Origin: Methanobacterium sp. UBA44
Lineage (GTDB): Archaea > Methanobacteriota > Methanobacteria > Methanobacteriales > Methanobacteriaceae
Direction of reading: 5' to 3'
NCBI GenBank assembly: GCA_002494885.1
Contig: DACV01000002.1
Span: 310,001-374,000, forward strand
DNA: 64,000 bases
In this document: piece by piece, positions 41,910-50,809 of the stretch
How positions within the stretch are numbered: position 1 is the stretch's first letter
How the letters are laid out: the number at the start of each line of letters is the position of its first letter
Notes under the pieces: generated by a model
Databases searched by the model: none
What the model was told of the DNA's origin: nothing
What the model saw: the letters and a program-made list of their open reading frames with translations, nothing else
Program-made: the position numbers and the translations under genes

Positions 41910-42070
41910 CTAAATTTCAATTTTATTGCTGAATCTATTTTTGAAATATTCAATTATTCATCAAACAATCCATCTAACTCTGCAATGTTTATTAATGTTA
42001 AAAAATAAAAATAACGTATTAAACGGGTATTCTAAACCTATGAAAATAAAAAGATAAGGTGGTGAATTAT

Positions 42071-42238
42071 ATGGCTGAAATATATTATTGTGGTGTTTGC
42101 GGATACATTTATGACCCTGAAAAGGGCGAACCCAGAAAAGAAACAGCTCCTGGAACTTCATTTGAAGATTTAGATCCTTACTGGAGATGTCCAAGCTGTG
42201 GGGCTGGCAAAATTCGGTTCAGATTAAAGAGTAGGTAA
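42071..42238 (+). CDS. rubredoxin 1
   Basis: One-iron electron carrier, 55 residues. CGVCGYIYDPEKGEP and CPSCGAG give the four Cys ligands. It should pass electrons to FprA or to peroxide/superoxide-reducing enzymes downstream. AAGGTGGTGAA precedes the ATG. It is the first of three rubredoxin genes in tandem, upstream of FprA. Confidence 0.95.
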   Translation: MAEIYYCGVCGYIYDPEKGEPRKETAPGTSFEDLDPYWRCPSCGAGKIRFRLKSR

Positions 42239-42339
42239 ATAAGAAATTAATTTATAGTAAAAAGTATATTAATACGATTAAGGAAAAAAAATTTTCCTTT
42301 TTAAAAAATCTAAATGATTAACACTTTGAGGTTTAGAAT

Positions 42340-42498
42340 ATGGATGAATACAAATGCGGAGTTTGCGGATACATTTATGACCCTGAAAAGGGCGAACCCA
42401 GAAAAAAAACCGAACCGGGAACAGCTTTTGAAGACTTACCAGATATTTGGCGCTGCCCTATATGTAGTGCAGGTACAATTAAATTCAGAAAACTTTAA
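42340..42498 (+). CDS. rubredoxin 2
   Basis: 52 residues with CGVCGYIYDP and CPICSAG ligands. It is closest to rubredoxin 1 (same CGVCGYIYDPEKGEPRK stretch, nearly identical at the DNA level), which points to a duplication. No strong ribosome binding site, so it may be leaderless or weakly translated from GAGG at 42328-42331. Lacks a DNA gap to rubredoxin 3 beyond 23 bases. Confidence 0.93.
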   Translation: MDEYKCGVCGYIYDPEKGEPRKKTEPGTAFEDLPDIWRCPICSAGTIKFRKL

Positions 42499-42521
42499 AA
42501 AGAGTTAAAGAGGTAGCTAAA

Positions 42522-42683
42522 ATGCAAAAATACAGATGTATAGTATGCGGATATATATATGACCCCGAAGAAGGCGATGCTATTTCAGGAATAGAACCCG
42601 GAACATCTTTTGAAGATTTACCAGACGATTGGTTATGTCCAATGTGCGGGGTTGGAAAAGACCAGTTTGAACCTGTAGATTAA
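42522..42683 (+). CDS. rubredoxin 3
   Basis: 53 residues with CIVCGYIYDPEEGD and CPMCGVGKDQFE, the classic rubredoxin form with the EPGTSFEDLPDDW loop. It is less like copies 1 and 2 and is nearest to standard rubredoxins. It stops 1 base before the FprA start, so the two are translationally coupled; it is the likely direct redox partner of FprA. Confidence 0.95.
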   Translation: MQKYRCIVCGYIYDPEEGDAISGIEPGTSFEDLPDDWLCPMCGVGKDQFEPVD

Positions 42684-42684
42684 A

Positions 42685-43869
42685 ATGGCATCAAGAATAA
42701 TAAAGCCAGATATTTATTCAATAGGTATTATAGACTGGGATAGGACATTATTTGACGAAATTATCTCTCTTCCAGAGGGAACAACATATAATTCATTTTT
42801 AATTCATGGAAGTGAAAAAACAGCTTTAATTGACACATCGGATCCATCAAAAAAACATGAATTTTTAAGTAACATTAAAAAGATGGATCTAAACATTGAT
42901 TATGTTGTTTCTCACCATGCAGAACAGGACCATTCAGGATTAATACCTGATGTACTTAATCTTTACCCTGAAGCAAAGATAATAACCAACCCGAAATGTA
43001 AAGAACTCTTAAAAGAGCTTCTTTTAATAGACGATAACAGATTCATAACAGTGGATGATGGAGAAACACTTTCACTTGGTAATAAAACTCTTAAATTCTT
43101 TTACACTCCATGGGTACACTGGCCAGAAACTATGGTAAGCTATATCGAGGAAGATAAAATACTATTTTCATGTGATTTCTTTGGTTCACACCTTGCAACA
43201 AGTGATCTTTATGTAGATGATGAGTCACTTGTATACAGGGCTGCGAAACGGTATTATGCAGAGATTATGATGCCTTTCAGGCTATTTATCCAGAAAAACA
43301 TCGAAAAATTAAAAGATCTAGAAATGGATATTATTGCACCAGGTCATGGTCCTTTATATAAAAATCCCCAGTTTATTTTAGATGCATATAAAGATTGGAT
43401 ATCTAATGAAACTAAAAATAAGGTTATCGTTCCCTATGTATCAATGCATGGAAGTACCAGGGAATTATCAGATCATCTGGTTAATCGGCTGATTGAAGAG
43501 GGAATAACGGTTAAACCATTTAATTTAACAACTGCAGATACTGGAGACTTAGCTCTGGCGCTTGTTGACGCTTCAACGCTGGTAATTGCCACACCAACAG
43601 TACTTACAGGACCTCATCCAAGTGCAGTATATGCAGCATACCTTGTAAATGCTTTAAGACCTAAACTCAAATTTGTGTCGATAATTGGCTCATATGGGTG
43701 GGGTGGAAGGACAGTTGATCTACTTAAAGGATTTTTAACCAATTTAAAGGCCGAAATAATTGAACCGGTCATTATTAAAGGATTCCCTAAAAATGATGAT
43801 TGGAAAAGGATCGATAATCTGGCCATGCAGATTGTAATGAAACATAAAGAAATGAATTTAATTGATTAA
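42685..43869 (+). CDS. fprA: F420H2 oxidase FprA (flavodiiron protein)
   Basis: Reduces O2 to water with F420H2. The N-terminal metallo-beta-lactamase-like domain holds diiron ligands in HHAEQDHSG (about residues 78-86), the EMTMVSYIEE-like segment and GHGPLYK; the C-terminal flavodoxin domain begins VPYVSMHGSTRELSDH (about 250). Length 394 is normal. It lies in one block with three rubredoxins and ferritin. Confidence 0.93.
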   Translation: MASRIIKPDIYSIGIIDWDRTLFDEIISLPEGTTYNSFLIHGSEKTALIDTSDPSKKHEFLSNIKKMDLNIDYVVSHHAEQDHSGLIPDVLNLYPEAKIITNPKCKELLKELLLIDDNRFITVDDGETLSLGNKTLKFFYTPWVHWPETMVSYIEEDKILFSCDFFGSHLATSDLYVDDESLVYRAAKRYYAEIMMPFRLFIQKNIEKLKDLEMDIIAPGHGPLYKNPQFILDAYKDWISNETKNKVIVPYVSMHGSTRELSDHLVNRLIEEGITVKPFNLTTADTGDLALALVDASTLVIATPTVLTGPHPSAVYAAYLVNALRPKLKFVSIIGSYGWGGRTVDLLKGFLTNLKAEIIEPVIIKGFPKNDDWKRIDNLAMQIVMKHKEMNLID

Positions 43870-43879
43870 AGGTGGGAAA

Positions 43880-44392
43880 ATGATTAAAAAACGAGTTTTA
43901 GATGCTTTGAATTCTCAGTTAAATGCAGAACTCTATTCTGCATACCTCTATCTTGCAATGGAAGCATATTTTGAATCTATAGATTTAAGTGGCTTTGCTA
44001 ACTGGATGAGGGCACAGGCGCAGGAAGAATTAGCCCATGCCATGAAATTTTATGATTATATAGTTCAAAGAGGTGAACGTGTTGACTTATCTTCTATAGA
44101 TGAGCCGCAAAAAGAATGGGATTCACCTCTTGCAGTGTTTGAACACGTTTATGAGCATGAAAAAATGGTTACTGGACTTATAAATGACCTTATGGATATT
44201 TCTGTAGCTGAAAGCGATCATGCAACTGCCAACTTCTTACAGTGGTACGTAGCAGAGCAGGTTGAAGAAGAAGAATCTGCAAGCGGCGTTCTTCAAAGGG
44301 TAAAACTCACCGCTGATTCTCCAAGCGGATTATTTATGCTTGACTCGGAACTTGGTCAGAGGGTATTTAATCCTCCAGTGAAAGGAGAATAA
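43880..44392 (+). CDS. ferritin
   Basis: Iron storage and ferroxidase cage protein, 170 residues. LNAELYSAYLYLAMEAYFE and ANWMRAQAQEELAHAMKFYDYI carry the ferroxidase Glu/His ligands; AEQVEEEE in helix D is also typical. ATG 43880 follows GGTGGG, while a TTG at 43862 overlaps the end of fprA and is unlikely. It is coupled to fprA and limits free iron during oxygen stress. Confidence 0.95.
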   Translation: MIKKRVLDALNSQLNAELYSAYLYLAMEAYFESIDLSGFANWMRAQAQEELAHAMKFYDYIVQRGERVDLSSIDEPQKEWDSPLAVFEHVYEHEKMVTGLINDLMDISVAESDHATANFLQWYVAEQVEEEESASGVLQRVKLTADSPSGLFMLDSELGQRVFNPPVKGE

Positions 44393-44640
44393 TTCTTTTC
44401 ATTTTTTTTATTTGGTTTAATTATTTAATAGTACTTCCATGGATAATATAATTTTTCAGCTAAAATAAACCATTAATATACTTTTAAACCTATTTTTAAT
44501 GATTTTTATGGGCTGATTTTTTGAAATATTAAAAAATTAATTAAATTTTAACTATATGCCTATAATAAAAGCGAAATAATTATGTATTATTAAAATAATA
44601 TAATAATAAAAATAATGTCCTTTTTAACGGGGGGTCTAAT

Positions 44641-45381
44641 ATGGGAAGTAAAATAAAAATCTATGAAGTTAGGAAAACTAAAAAGAAAGATAGTGGAAGA
44701 ATGCCTTTAATAGGGGATGAATTCCCTAAGATTAAAAATGTAAAAACTACCCATGGCATAATTAATTTACCTAAAGAATATAAAGGTAAATGGTTTGTTC
44801 TATTCAGTCATCCTGGCGATTTTACGCCTGTCTGTACGACAGAATTTGTTGAATTTCAAAGAAATTTCATTAAATTCAAATTGCTGGGCTGTGAATTAAT
44901 AGGTTTAAGCGTTGATCAGGTATTTTCGCATATAAAATGGGTGGAATGGATAAAAGAGAATTTAGGTGTTAGAATTGAATTCCCAATAATTGCCGATAAT
45001 GGAGACATTGCTGAAAAATTAGGTATCATCCATCCAGCAAAAGGGACAAACACTGTAAGAGCAGTCTTTATTGTAGATCCAAAAGGGATAATCAGAACAA
45101 TTATATATTATCCTCAAGAACTTGGAAGAAACATTGATGAAATATTAAGGGCTCTTGAAGGCCTGAAAGTTGCAGATAATGAAGGGGTTGCAATGCCTGC
45201 TAACTGGCCAGCAAACAGACTTTTGGGAAGCAATGTAATCGTTCCGGCAGCTCAAGACATGAAATCAATTACAGAAAGAAGGAAAAAGGTAGAGGAAGGA
45301 GAATATCTCTGTATGGACTGGTGGTTATGCCATAAACCATGGTATAAGAAATATAAAACATCAAGGTGGAAAGAAATTTAA
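44641..45381 (+). CDS. peroxiredoxin (AhpC/TSA, Prx6-type)
   Basis: Thiol peroxidase, 246 residues. Peroxidatic Cys is in HPGDFTPVCTTEF (about residue 62); C-terminal Cys residues in YLCMDWWLC can resolve it, as in archaeal Prx of this long type. A strong GGGGGG site precedes ATG 44641; a second ATG at 44701 (MPLIGDEFP) is the start used by many relatives, so the first 20 basic residues are an unusual extension. Confidence 0.93.
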   Translation: MGSKIKIYEVRKTKKKDSGRMPLIGDEFPKIKNVKTTHGIINLPKEYKGKWFVLFSHPGDFTPVCTTEFVEFQRNFIKFKLLGCELIGLSVDQVFSHIKWVEWIKENLGVRIEFPIIADNGDIAEKLGIIHPAKGTNTVRAVFIVDPKGIIRTIIYYPQELGRNIDEILRALEGLKVADNEGVAMPANWPANRLLGSNVIVPAAQDMKSITERRKKVEEGEYLCMDWWLCHKPWYKKYKTSRWKEI

Positions 45382-45423
45382 AGATATTAATTATTTTAAA
45401 TTTAAAAACATGGAGGAGTTAAT

Positions 45424-46038
45424 ATGGGAAAAAAATTTTATAAACTACCTGAACTACCATATGGCTATGATGCGTTAGAACCGCATATTTCAAAAGAACA
45501 ACTGACAATACATCATGATAAACATCACCAGGCTTATGTAGATGCTGCAAACGCTATTATAAAACTTTTCGACGAATCAAGAGAAAAAGGGGAAGATTTT
45601 GACGTTAAGGCCAAGTTAAAAGAATTATCGTTCAATATAGGAGGACACCAGTTACATAAACTATTCTGGGAAAACATGGGCCCTGCTGACAAAAATGGTG
45701 GAGAACCAACAGGAAAAGTTGCGGAATATATAAAAAAAGATTTTGGAAGCTTTGAAAGGTTTAAAAAAGAATTTTCGCAGGCAGCTATAAGTACAGAGGG
45801 TTCTGGCTGGGCAGTGCTTGCATTATGCAAGAATACCGACAGACTATTTATTTTGCAGTATGAAAAGCACAACGTTAATGTTGTCCCAAAATGGACACCA
45901 ATGATGGTGCTGGATGTATGGGAACACGCATACTACCTTGACTACAAAAACGTCAGACCAGATTTTGTTGAAGCATTCTGGAATATAGTGAACTGGAAAG
46001 AGGTAAATAAGAGAGTAGAAGCATGGTTAAAGCAATAA
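45424..46038 (+). CDS. sod: superoxide dismutase, Fe/Mn family
   Basis: Converts superoxide to O2 and H2O2. Metal ligands: His in LTIHHDKHH, His in IGGHQLHKLFWENM, Asp and His in LDVWEHAYYLDY. Length 204 is standard. GGAGGAG lies before the ATG. It completes the oxygen-defence block: rubredoxins, FprA, ferritin, peroxiredoxin, SOD. Confidence 0.96.
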   Translation: MGKKFYKLPELPYGYDALEPHISKEQLTIHHDKHHQAYVDAANAIIKLFDESREKGEDFDVKAKLKELSFNIGGHQLHKLFWENMGPADKNGGEPTGKVAEYIKKDFGSFERFKKEFSQAAISTEGSGWAVLALCKNTDRLFILQYEKHNVNVVPKWTPMMVLDVWEHAYYLDYKNVRPDFVEAFWNIVNWKEVNKRVEAWLKQ

Positions 46039-46093
46039 CTTTAACCATTTAATTTTAATTTTAAAATTTTACTTATTTTTAGGAGAATCAAGT

Positions 46094-46630
46094 TTGAGCA
46101 CTGCTTTATTTATATTTCTTGTTGCTATTTCAACTCTTGCAATTGTTTTGATCTGGATTTTCTGGTCATTTGCTTTGGGTGCTGGATGGGAACCAACTTC
46201 ACGAAGGGTGGTTAATAAAATGCTGGAGATGGCAGAAGTAAATTCAGATGATGTTGTTTATGATCTGGGTTCAGGTGATGGAAGAATAGTCATAGAAGCT
46301 GCCAAAAGATACAATTCCAGGGCTGTGGGTATAGAAGCTGACCCAATCCGTGTTTTATGGTCCCTCATTATGATAAGGATTTCTCGCCTCCAAAACAACG
46401 TTAAAATAAAATGGGGAAACATTTTTAATGAGAATATAAACGAGGCAACAGTGGTTACCTTGTTTCTATGGAAAAATATCAATCAGAAACTGAAACCAAA
46501 ATTACTAAACGAATTAAAGCCCGGTACTCGTGTTGTTTCTTATATATGGACATTTGAAGGATGGGAACCATCTAAAACAGATAATTATGAAAATATTTAT
46601 CTGTATATAATTGGTGAAAGCGATAGATAA
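46094..46630 (+). CDS. membrane-anchored SAM-dependent methyltransferase
   Basis: One N-terminal membrane segment (LFIFLVAISTLAIVLIWIFWSFALG, residues 5-29) is followed by a class I methyltransferase: DDVVYDLGSGDGRIVIEAAKR is the SAM motif, AVGIEADPI is motif II, and VVTLFLW the motif IV region. The substrate is unknown; the fold is close to lipid or histone-like DOT1-type methyltransferases. The TTG start has AGGAGAATC upstream. It is 55 bases after SOD and in the same direction. Confidence 0.75.
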   Translation: MSTALFIFLVAISTLAIVLIWIFWSFALGAGWEPTSRRVVNKMLEMAEVNSDDVVYDLGSGDGRIVIEAAKRYNSRAVGIEADPIRVLWSLIMIRISRLQNNVKIKWGNIFNENINEATVVTLFLWKNINQKLKPKLLNELKPGTRVVSYIWTFEGWEPSKTDNYENIYLYIIGESDR

Positions 46631-46782
46631 TATTTAACTGTTTTTAATGTGTTTAATTATTTTTATTTATTTTGAAATTTTATAAAAAATATTGAGCGTA
46701 ATATATAAAACTATTTTTCTACAAATTCTTACCATATCATTAATTTTATAAAATCCAACTTAGATAAAGGCAAGTGATTACA

Positions 46783-48081
46783 ATGATCTGGAATGAAGAA
46801 TTAGAATGCATGTCAGAGGATGAAAAAAAGCAGTTACAACTTACGAGATTACAGGATGTTGTAAAAAAGGCATATGAAAACGTTCCTTATTACAGGAAAC
46901 GTTTTGAGGAAATAGGTATAAAGCCAGAAGATATTAAAACGTTAAATGATGTTGAAATGCTGCCGTTCACTACAAAAACTGATTTAAGGGAAGCTTATCC
47001 ATTTGGAATGTTTGCTGTCCCTGAAGATGACATAATAGAGGTGCACACATCGTCGGGAACGACAGGAAAACCTACTGTATCAGGATACACTCAAACAGAC
47101 CTTGAAATATGGAGTGAGGTAATGGCACGTGCCCTTGCTATGGCAGGTGCAGGAAGAAAGGATTTTATCCAAAATGCATATGGATATGGCCTTTTTACTG
47201 GAGGAATGGGAGTACATTATGGTGCACAAAAAATTGGTGCGACAGTAGTCCCTATTTCGGCGGGAAACACCATGAGACAACTGGAAATTATGCAGGATTT
47301 TGGAACAACAATAATTACATGTACCCCATCATACGCTCTTTATCTGGCTGAGGTTGCTGAAAAAGAGGGAATTAGAAAAGAATCCATAAAATTAAAGGCA
47401 GGTATTTTTGGAGCAGAAATGTGGACTGAAGAAATGAGAAAAGAACTTGAAAAGAGGCTTAACATCGACGCCCTTAACATTTATGGTTTAACTGAAATCA
47501 TTGGTCCTGGTGTGGCCATGGAATGTAATGATAAAAATGGATTACATATTTCTGATGACCATTTTTATCCAGAGATTATTGATGCCAATACCCTTGAGAC
47601 ATTACCAGAAGGAAAAAAAGGGGAACTGGTTTTAACAACACTTACAAGGGAAGGAATGCCAATTATCCGTTTCCGTACGAAAGATATCACTGCTCTTCGA
47701 AAAGGAAAATGTTCCTGTGGCAGGACTCTTATTAAGATGGACAGAATTACCGGACGTACAGATGACATGCTTAAAATTAGAGGTGTTATTGTATTTCCAT
47801 CACAGATTGAGAAGGCACTTTTAAGGATTGAAGGTCTTGAACCTCATTATCAGATAGTGGTAACCAGACCACATCATCTGGATGAAATTGAGGTGCTTGT
47901 AGAAAACTCTGAAAAACTCTTTTCGGATGAAGTTAAGCATGTAGAAGAAGCAAAAAAGATGATTGAAGATTATATTCACAGTGAAATTGGTTTAAGGGTT
48001 AATGTTATCCTGGTTGAACCACAATCCATCCCTCGAAGTGAAGGAAAAGCTGTGAGGGTTATAGATAAAAGGGAATTTTAA
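46783..48081 (+). CDS. phenylacetate-CoA ligase family / coenzyme F390 synthetase-like
   Basis: An AMP-forming ligase: P-loop SSGTTGKPTVSGYT (about residues 91-104), NIYGLTEIIGPG, and FRTKDITAL with a CSCGRTLIKMDRITGRTDDM segment (split) near 330-350. Length 432 fits. In Methanobacteriales such genes are called coenzyme F390 synthetases, adenylating F420 in response to O2, and its place after an oxygen-defence block agrees; aryl-CoA ligase is the alternative. ATG 46783 is better than GTG 46774, which lies in the ribosome binding site. Confidence 0.87.
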   Translation: MIWNEELECMSEDEKKQLQLTRLQDVVKKAYENVPYYRKRFEEIGIKPEDIKTLNDVEMLPFTTKTDLREAYPFGMFAVPEDDIIEVHTSSGTTGKPTVSGYTQTDLEIWSEVMARALAMAGAGRKDFIQNAYGYGLFTGGMGVHYGAQKIGATVVPISAGNTMRQLEIMQDFGTTIITCTPSYALYLAEVAEKEGIRKESIKLKAGIFGAEMWTEEMRKELEKRLNIDALNIYGLTEIIGPGVAMECNDKNGLHISDDHFYPEIIDANTLETLPEGKKGELVLTTLTREGMPIIRFRTKDITALRKGKCSCGRTLIKMDRITGRTDDMLKIRGVIVFPSQIEKALLRIEGLEPHYQIVVTRPHHLDEIEVLVENSEKLFSDEVKHVEEAKKMIEDYIHSEIGLRVNVILVEPQSIPRSEGKAVRVIDKREF

Positions 48082-48101
48082 TAAAAAATTTTTGAGGTTG
48101 A

Positions 48102-48270
48102 TGAAAATCTTATTGATTTTCTGAAACATTGAAAATCTAAGCTGCAAAAAACTTCGTTTTTTGAGGGATTTTCAAGGTCCGAACACGTAGCATGCAAAAA
48201 AACAGGGTTTTTGGCTGCGTCCAATTTATAAATTGGGACAGTGTTCGACGGCACAAATTTAAAAAAAATT
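48102..48270. repeat. multi-hairpin element upstream of the ACT gene
   Basis: A 9-bp stem TTGAAAATC/GATTTTCAA (48129-48137 with 48167-48175) encloses the hairpin CAAAAAAC-TTC-GTTTTTTG (48145-48163). A second unit has outer arms GAACAC/GTGTTC (48181-48186 with 48241-48246) around CCAATTT-AT-AAATTGG (48221-48236). The element fills nearly all of the gap between the ligase stop and the ATG of the ACT gene, so it forms that gene's leader or lies across its promoter. Confidence 0.6.
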
Positions 48271-48282
48271 TGAGGCGACTAG

Positions 48283-48714
48283 ATGAAACTAAAACAAATA
48301 TCTATATTTTTAGAAAATAAAAAAGGAAGGCTCTGGAAAGCTTTGAGCATCTTAAAAGACGCAGGAATAAACATACGTGCTCTTTCCATTGCAGATACAT
48401 CTGGATTTGGAATTTTAAGACTTATTGTTCCTGAGCCTGAAGAAGCAAAAAAGGTTCTGGAAGCAGGTAACTTTGTGGTTAAAGTCAACGATGTTATTGC
48501 TATTGGGGTACCTGATAAGCCTGGAGGTCTTGATGGGATTCTTGAAGTTTTAAATAAATCAAATATCAATGTAGAATACCTATACGCATTTGTTGCAAAA
48601 AGGGGTGAACAAGCAATGGTTGTTCTACGCACAGAAGATATCGATGCAGGAATTAAAGCTTTAGAAGATGGAGGAGTTACTATCCTTTCTTCTGAAGAAG
48701 TTTACAAACTGTAA
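48283..48714 (+). CDS. ACT domain protein (two ACT domains)
   Basis: Amino-acid-binding regulatory protein, 143 residues, with two ACT units (ISIFLENKKGRLWKALSILKDA at 7-28 and IGVPDKPGGLDGILEVLNK at about 74-92). Relatives are often found beside F390 synthetase-like ligases and may sense an amino acid. GAGGCGAC precedes the ATG. The upstream gap is filled by a hairpin element. Confidence 0.87.
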   Translation: MKLKQISIFLENKKGRLWKALSILKDAGINIRALSIADTSGFGILRLIVPEPEEAKKVLEAGNFVVKVNDVIAIGVPDKPGGLDGILEVLNKSNINVEYLYAFVAKRGEQAMVVLRTEDIDAGIKALEDGGVTILSSEEVYKL

Positions 48715-48743
48715 ATTTATTTTTTTTTTAATTTATTTTATGC

Positions 48744-49298
48744 TTAAAAGAATATATTCTCCAGCAATATCTTAAAACCAATCAAAATTAATATAGAGCC
48801 ACCAAATATTTCTATTTTATTTTCAAAGAAGTGACCTATGTTTTTTCCAATGTAAACTCCAATAAAGGAAAGTATAAAGGTTACAATTCCTATTATCAAG
48901 ATGGGTTGAAGTATTGAAGTATTCAGGAAAGCGAAGCTTACACCAACGGCGAATGCATCAATGCTTGTTGCAATTGAAAGTATTAATAATTCTCTAAAGG
49001 AGAAAATAGTGCATACATCTTCTTTTTCCCCATTTAAACTCCCATATATCATTCTAATACCTATTATAAGGAGCAGAATAAAAGCTATCCATGGGGCAAG
49101 TGTAGAAACAATACTTTGAAGCTGTAAACCTGAAACCCATCCAGCCACAGGCATTAACGCCTGAAATCCACCAAAAAAGACTGCAATAAGTAATGCATGT
49201 TTAATATCACATTTTAGGGTCATGCCTCTTGTAATTGAGACACTGAAAGCATCCATAGCCAGTCCTACAGCTAAAAGAAATATAGAAATGAAATCCAT
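48744..49298 (-). CDS. mntP: manganese efflux pump MntP
   Basis: A six-segment membrane transporter of 184 residues that exports Mn2+. LAVGLAMDAFSVSITRG at the N-terminus and SIATSIDAFAVGVSFAF in the second half are the paired Asp-containing motifs of the family. Membrane segments alternate regularly. No Mn riboswitch was recognised upstream. It is 23 bases downstream of thiD in the same direction. Confidence 0.93.
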   Translation of the reverse strand: MDFISIFLLAVGLAMDAFSVSITRGMTLKCDIKHALLIAVFFGGFQALMPVAGWVSGLQLQSIVSTLAPWIAFILLLIIGIRMIYGSLNGEKEDVCTIFSFRELLILSIATSIDAFAVGVSFAFLNTSILQPILIIGIVTFILSFIGVYIGKNIGHFFENKIEIFGGSILILIGFKILLENIFF

Positions 49299-49321
49299 GA
49301 TATCACATTTAATTAAAAAGT

Positions 49322-50068
49322 TTAGGAAAACTTCCAGAACTGATTAAGAGTTCCTCTGCTTCCATATTTAATACTTTGATTTACGAATTCTCCTGCTTTT
49401 TTAACAGAAGTTTCGATATCTTCTCCTTTTACAAGGGATGCTACGATGGCTGCTGAATAACTACAACCACTTCCATGAGTATTTTTACTTTCTATAAGTT
49501 CACCTTCAATTATCTTAATTGAACCATCATAGAGAACATCTTTTCCTTCAAGATGTCCACCAGTTACCACAACATTGCATATCTTCCCGATCTTTTGAGC
49601 AGCTTTTATTGCATCTTCTAAGGTTTCTATTTTAATTCCCGAAATTTCCTGGGCTTCATATATATTGGGAGTAGTAAGTGTCGCCACTGGTAGAATGTAC
49701 TTTTTTAAAGATTCAGCAATATCTTTTTTAGATAAAAATCCTCCAGATCCTGCAACCATCACTGGATCAACCACAACATTTAATTTATATTCTGAAATCT
49801 TTCTGGCAACAGTTTTAGTGATCTGTGAAGAATATAACATTCCTGTTTTTACAAATTCAATTTTTTCCAGTTCTAAAACAGTATCAATTTGTTTTTCTAT
49901 AAAATCCGGATTAACAGGTTCAACTCCAGTCACTTTACTTACATTTTGAGCAGTTAGTGCCGTAATGACTGCTGTGCCATAAATACCAAAGGCCGCAAAT
50001 GTTTTTACATCATTAAGAATTCCAGCACCGCCTGAAGGATCAAAACCAGCGATGCTCATGGCGATCAT
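49322..50068 (-). CDS. thiD: hydroxymethylpyrimidine/phosphomethylpyrimidine kinase ThiD
   Basis: Phosphorylates HMP and HMP-P in thiamine synthesis. IAGFDPSGGAGILNDVKTFAAFG and FVKTGMLYS are substrate-binding blocks; NTHGSGCSYSAAI near residue 210 is the ribokinase-fold catalytic motif (GxGC). Length 248 is normal for the stand-alone form without the ThiN domain. It overlaps cofC by 4 bases. Confidence 0.95.
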   Translation of the reverse strand: MIAMSIAGFDPSGGAGILNDVKTFAAFGIYGTAVITALTAQNVSKVTGVEPVNPDFIEKQIDTVLELEKIEFVKTGMLYSSQITKTVARKISEYKLNVVVDPVMVAGSGGFLSKKDIAESLKKYILPVATLTTPNIYEAQEISGIKIETLEDAIKAAQKIGKICNVVVTGGHLEGKDVLYDGSIKIIEGELIESKNTHGSGCSYSAAIVASLVKGEDIETSVKKAGEFVNQSIKYGSRGTLNQFWKFS

Positions 50069-50745
50069 ACAGAAACCTCTCTGCTGACATTTAATCTTTC
50101 GGATCCATGATTTGATTTAACTTTAAGATGAACTTTCTTTAAATAGTTTCTTGCTTGAGTTCCCTGGCCATGTAACATTATTTCTCCGAGATCCTCACCA
50201 GTATTTACATCTAATGATAGATAAAATGAATCATACACTTTATAGGTCAAATTTTTTACCCTGGCTTCATTTATATGTTCAAAGAAGCTGTAATCTCCAA
50301 ATTTCATTTTAAATGATGAAGCTGGAAAAAACAATCCATTTGTTCCTCCACCCTTTGCAGGAGCAATAACAACGTTAAATTTCTCCCCTAATTTTAATAT
50401 GTCCTTTACATGATTCTTCTTAATTAATGGCACATCTGAGGGGATTATAAACAAACTATCACATGATTTTGAGCCGTAATCTATGGCCTGATGTAAAGCC
50501 CCATTTAAATCTGTTTTACCGTTCTCTTTAAGGATATCTACATTCATAACGGATACATAGTTTAAAACCTCTTCATCTGAACTTATAATCACTATTTTTT
50601 CAACCAATCCATCTAATACGTTAACCACATCGGTTAACATTGCTTTTAAGAGGTTCTCACGTTCAATTATACTTAATTTTGGAGATAATCTTGTTTTTGC
50701 ATCTGCAAATCTTGAGACCGGAATAATTGCGCATGTTTTTTTCAT
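50065..50745 (-). CDS. cofC: 2-phospho-L-lactate guanylyltransferase CofC
   Basis: Activates 2-phospholactate with GTP in coenzyme F420 synthesis. AIIPVSRFADAKTRLSP is the N-terminal nucleotide-binding block; FIIPSDVPLI and VIAPAKGGGTNGLFF are typical of CofC. Length 226 fits. It is the first gene of the cofC-thiD-mntP unit, with 4-base overlap to thiD. Confidence 0.93.
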   Translation of the reverse strand: MKKTCAIIPVSRFADAKTRLSPKLSIIERENLLKAMLTDVVNVLDGLVEKIVIISSDEEVLNYVSVMNVDILKENGKTDLNGALHQAIDYGSKSCDSLFIIPSDVPLIKKNHVKDILKLGEKFNVVIAPAKGGGTNGLFFPASSFKMKFGDYSFFEHINEARVKNLTYKVYDSFYLSLDVNTGEDLGEIMLHGQGTQARNYLKKVHLKVKSNHGSERLNVSREVSV

Positions 50746-50809
50746 ATGAAATACCTTTTCAATTCTTAATGAACTATTTTATTTATTGGGACTACTCAAT
50801 TTAAACAAT

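Noticed and set aside
44393..44640. Possible small RNA or gene between ferritin and peroxiredoxin
   Set aside because: Only AT-rich promoter-like sequence and the GGGGGG ribosome binding site are visible.
48744..49400. Manganese riboswitch (yybP-ykoY) for mntP
   Set aside because: mntP follows thiD by 23 bases in the same direction, leaving no room for a leader riboswitch.
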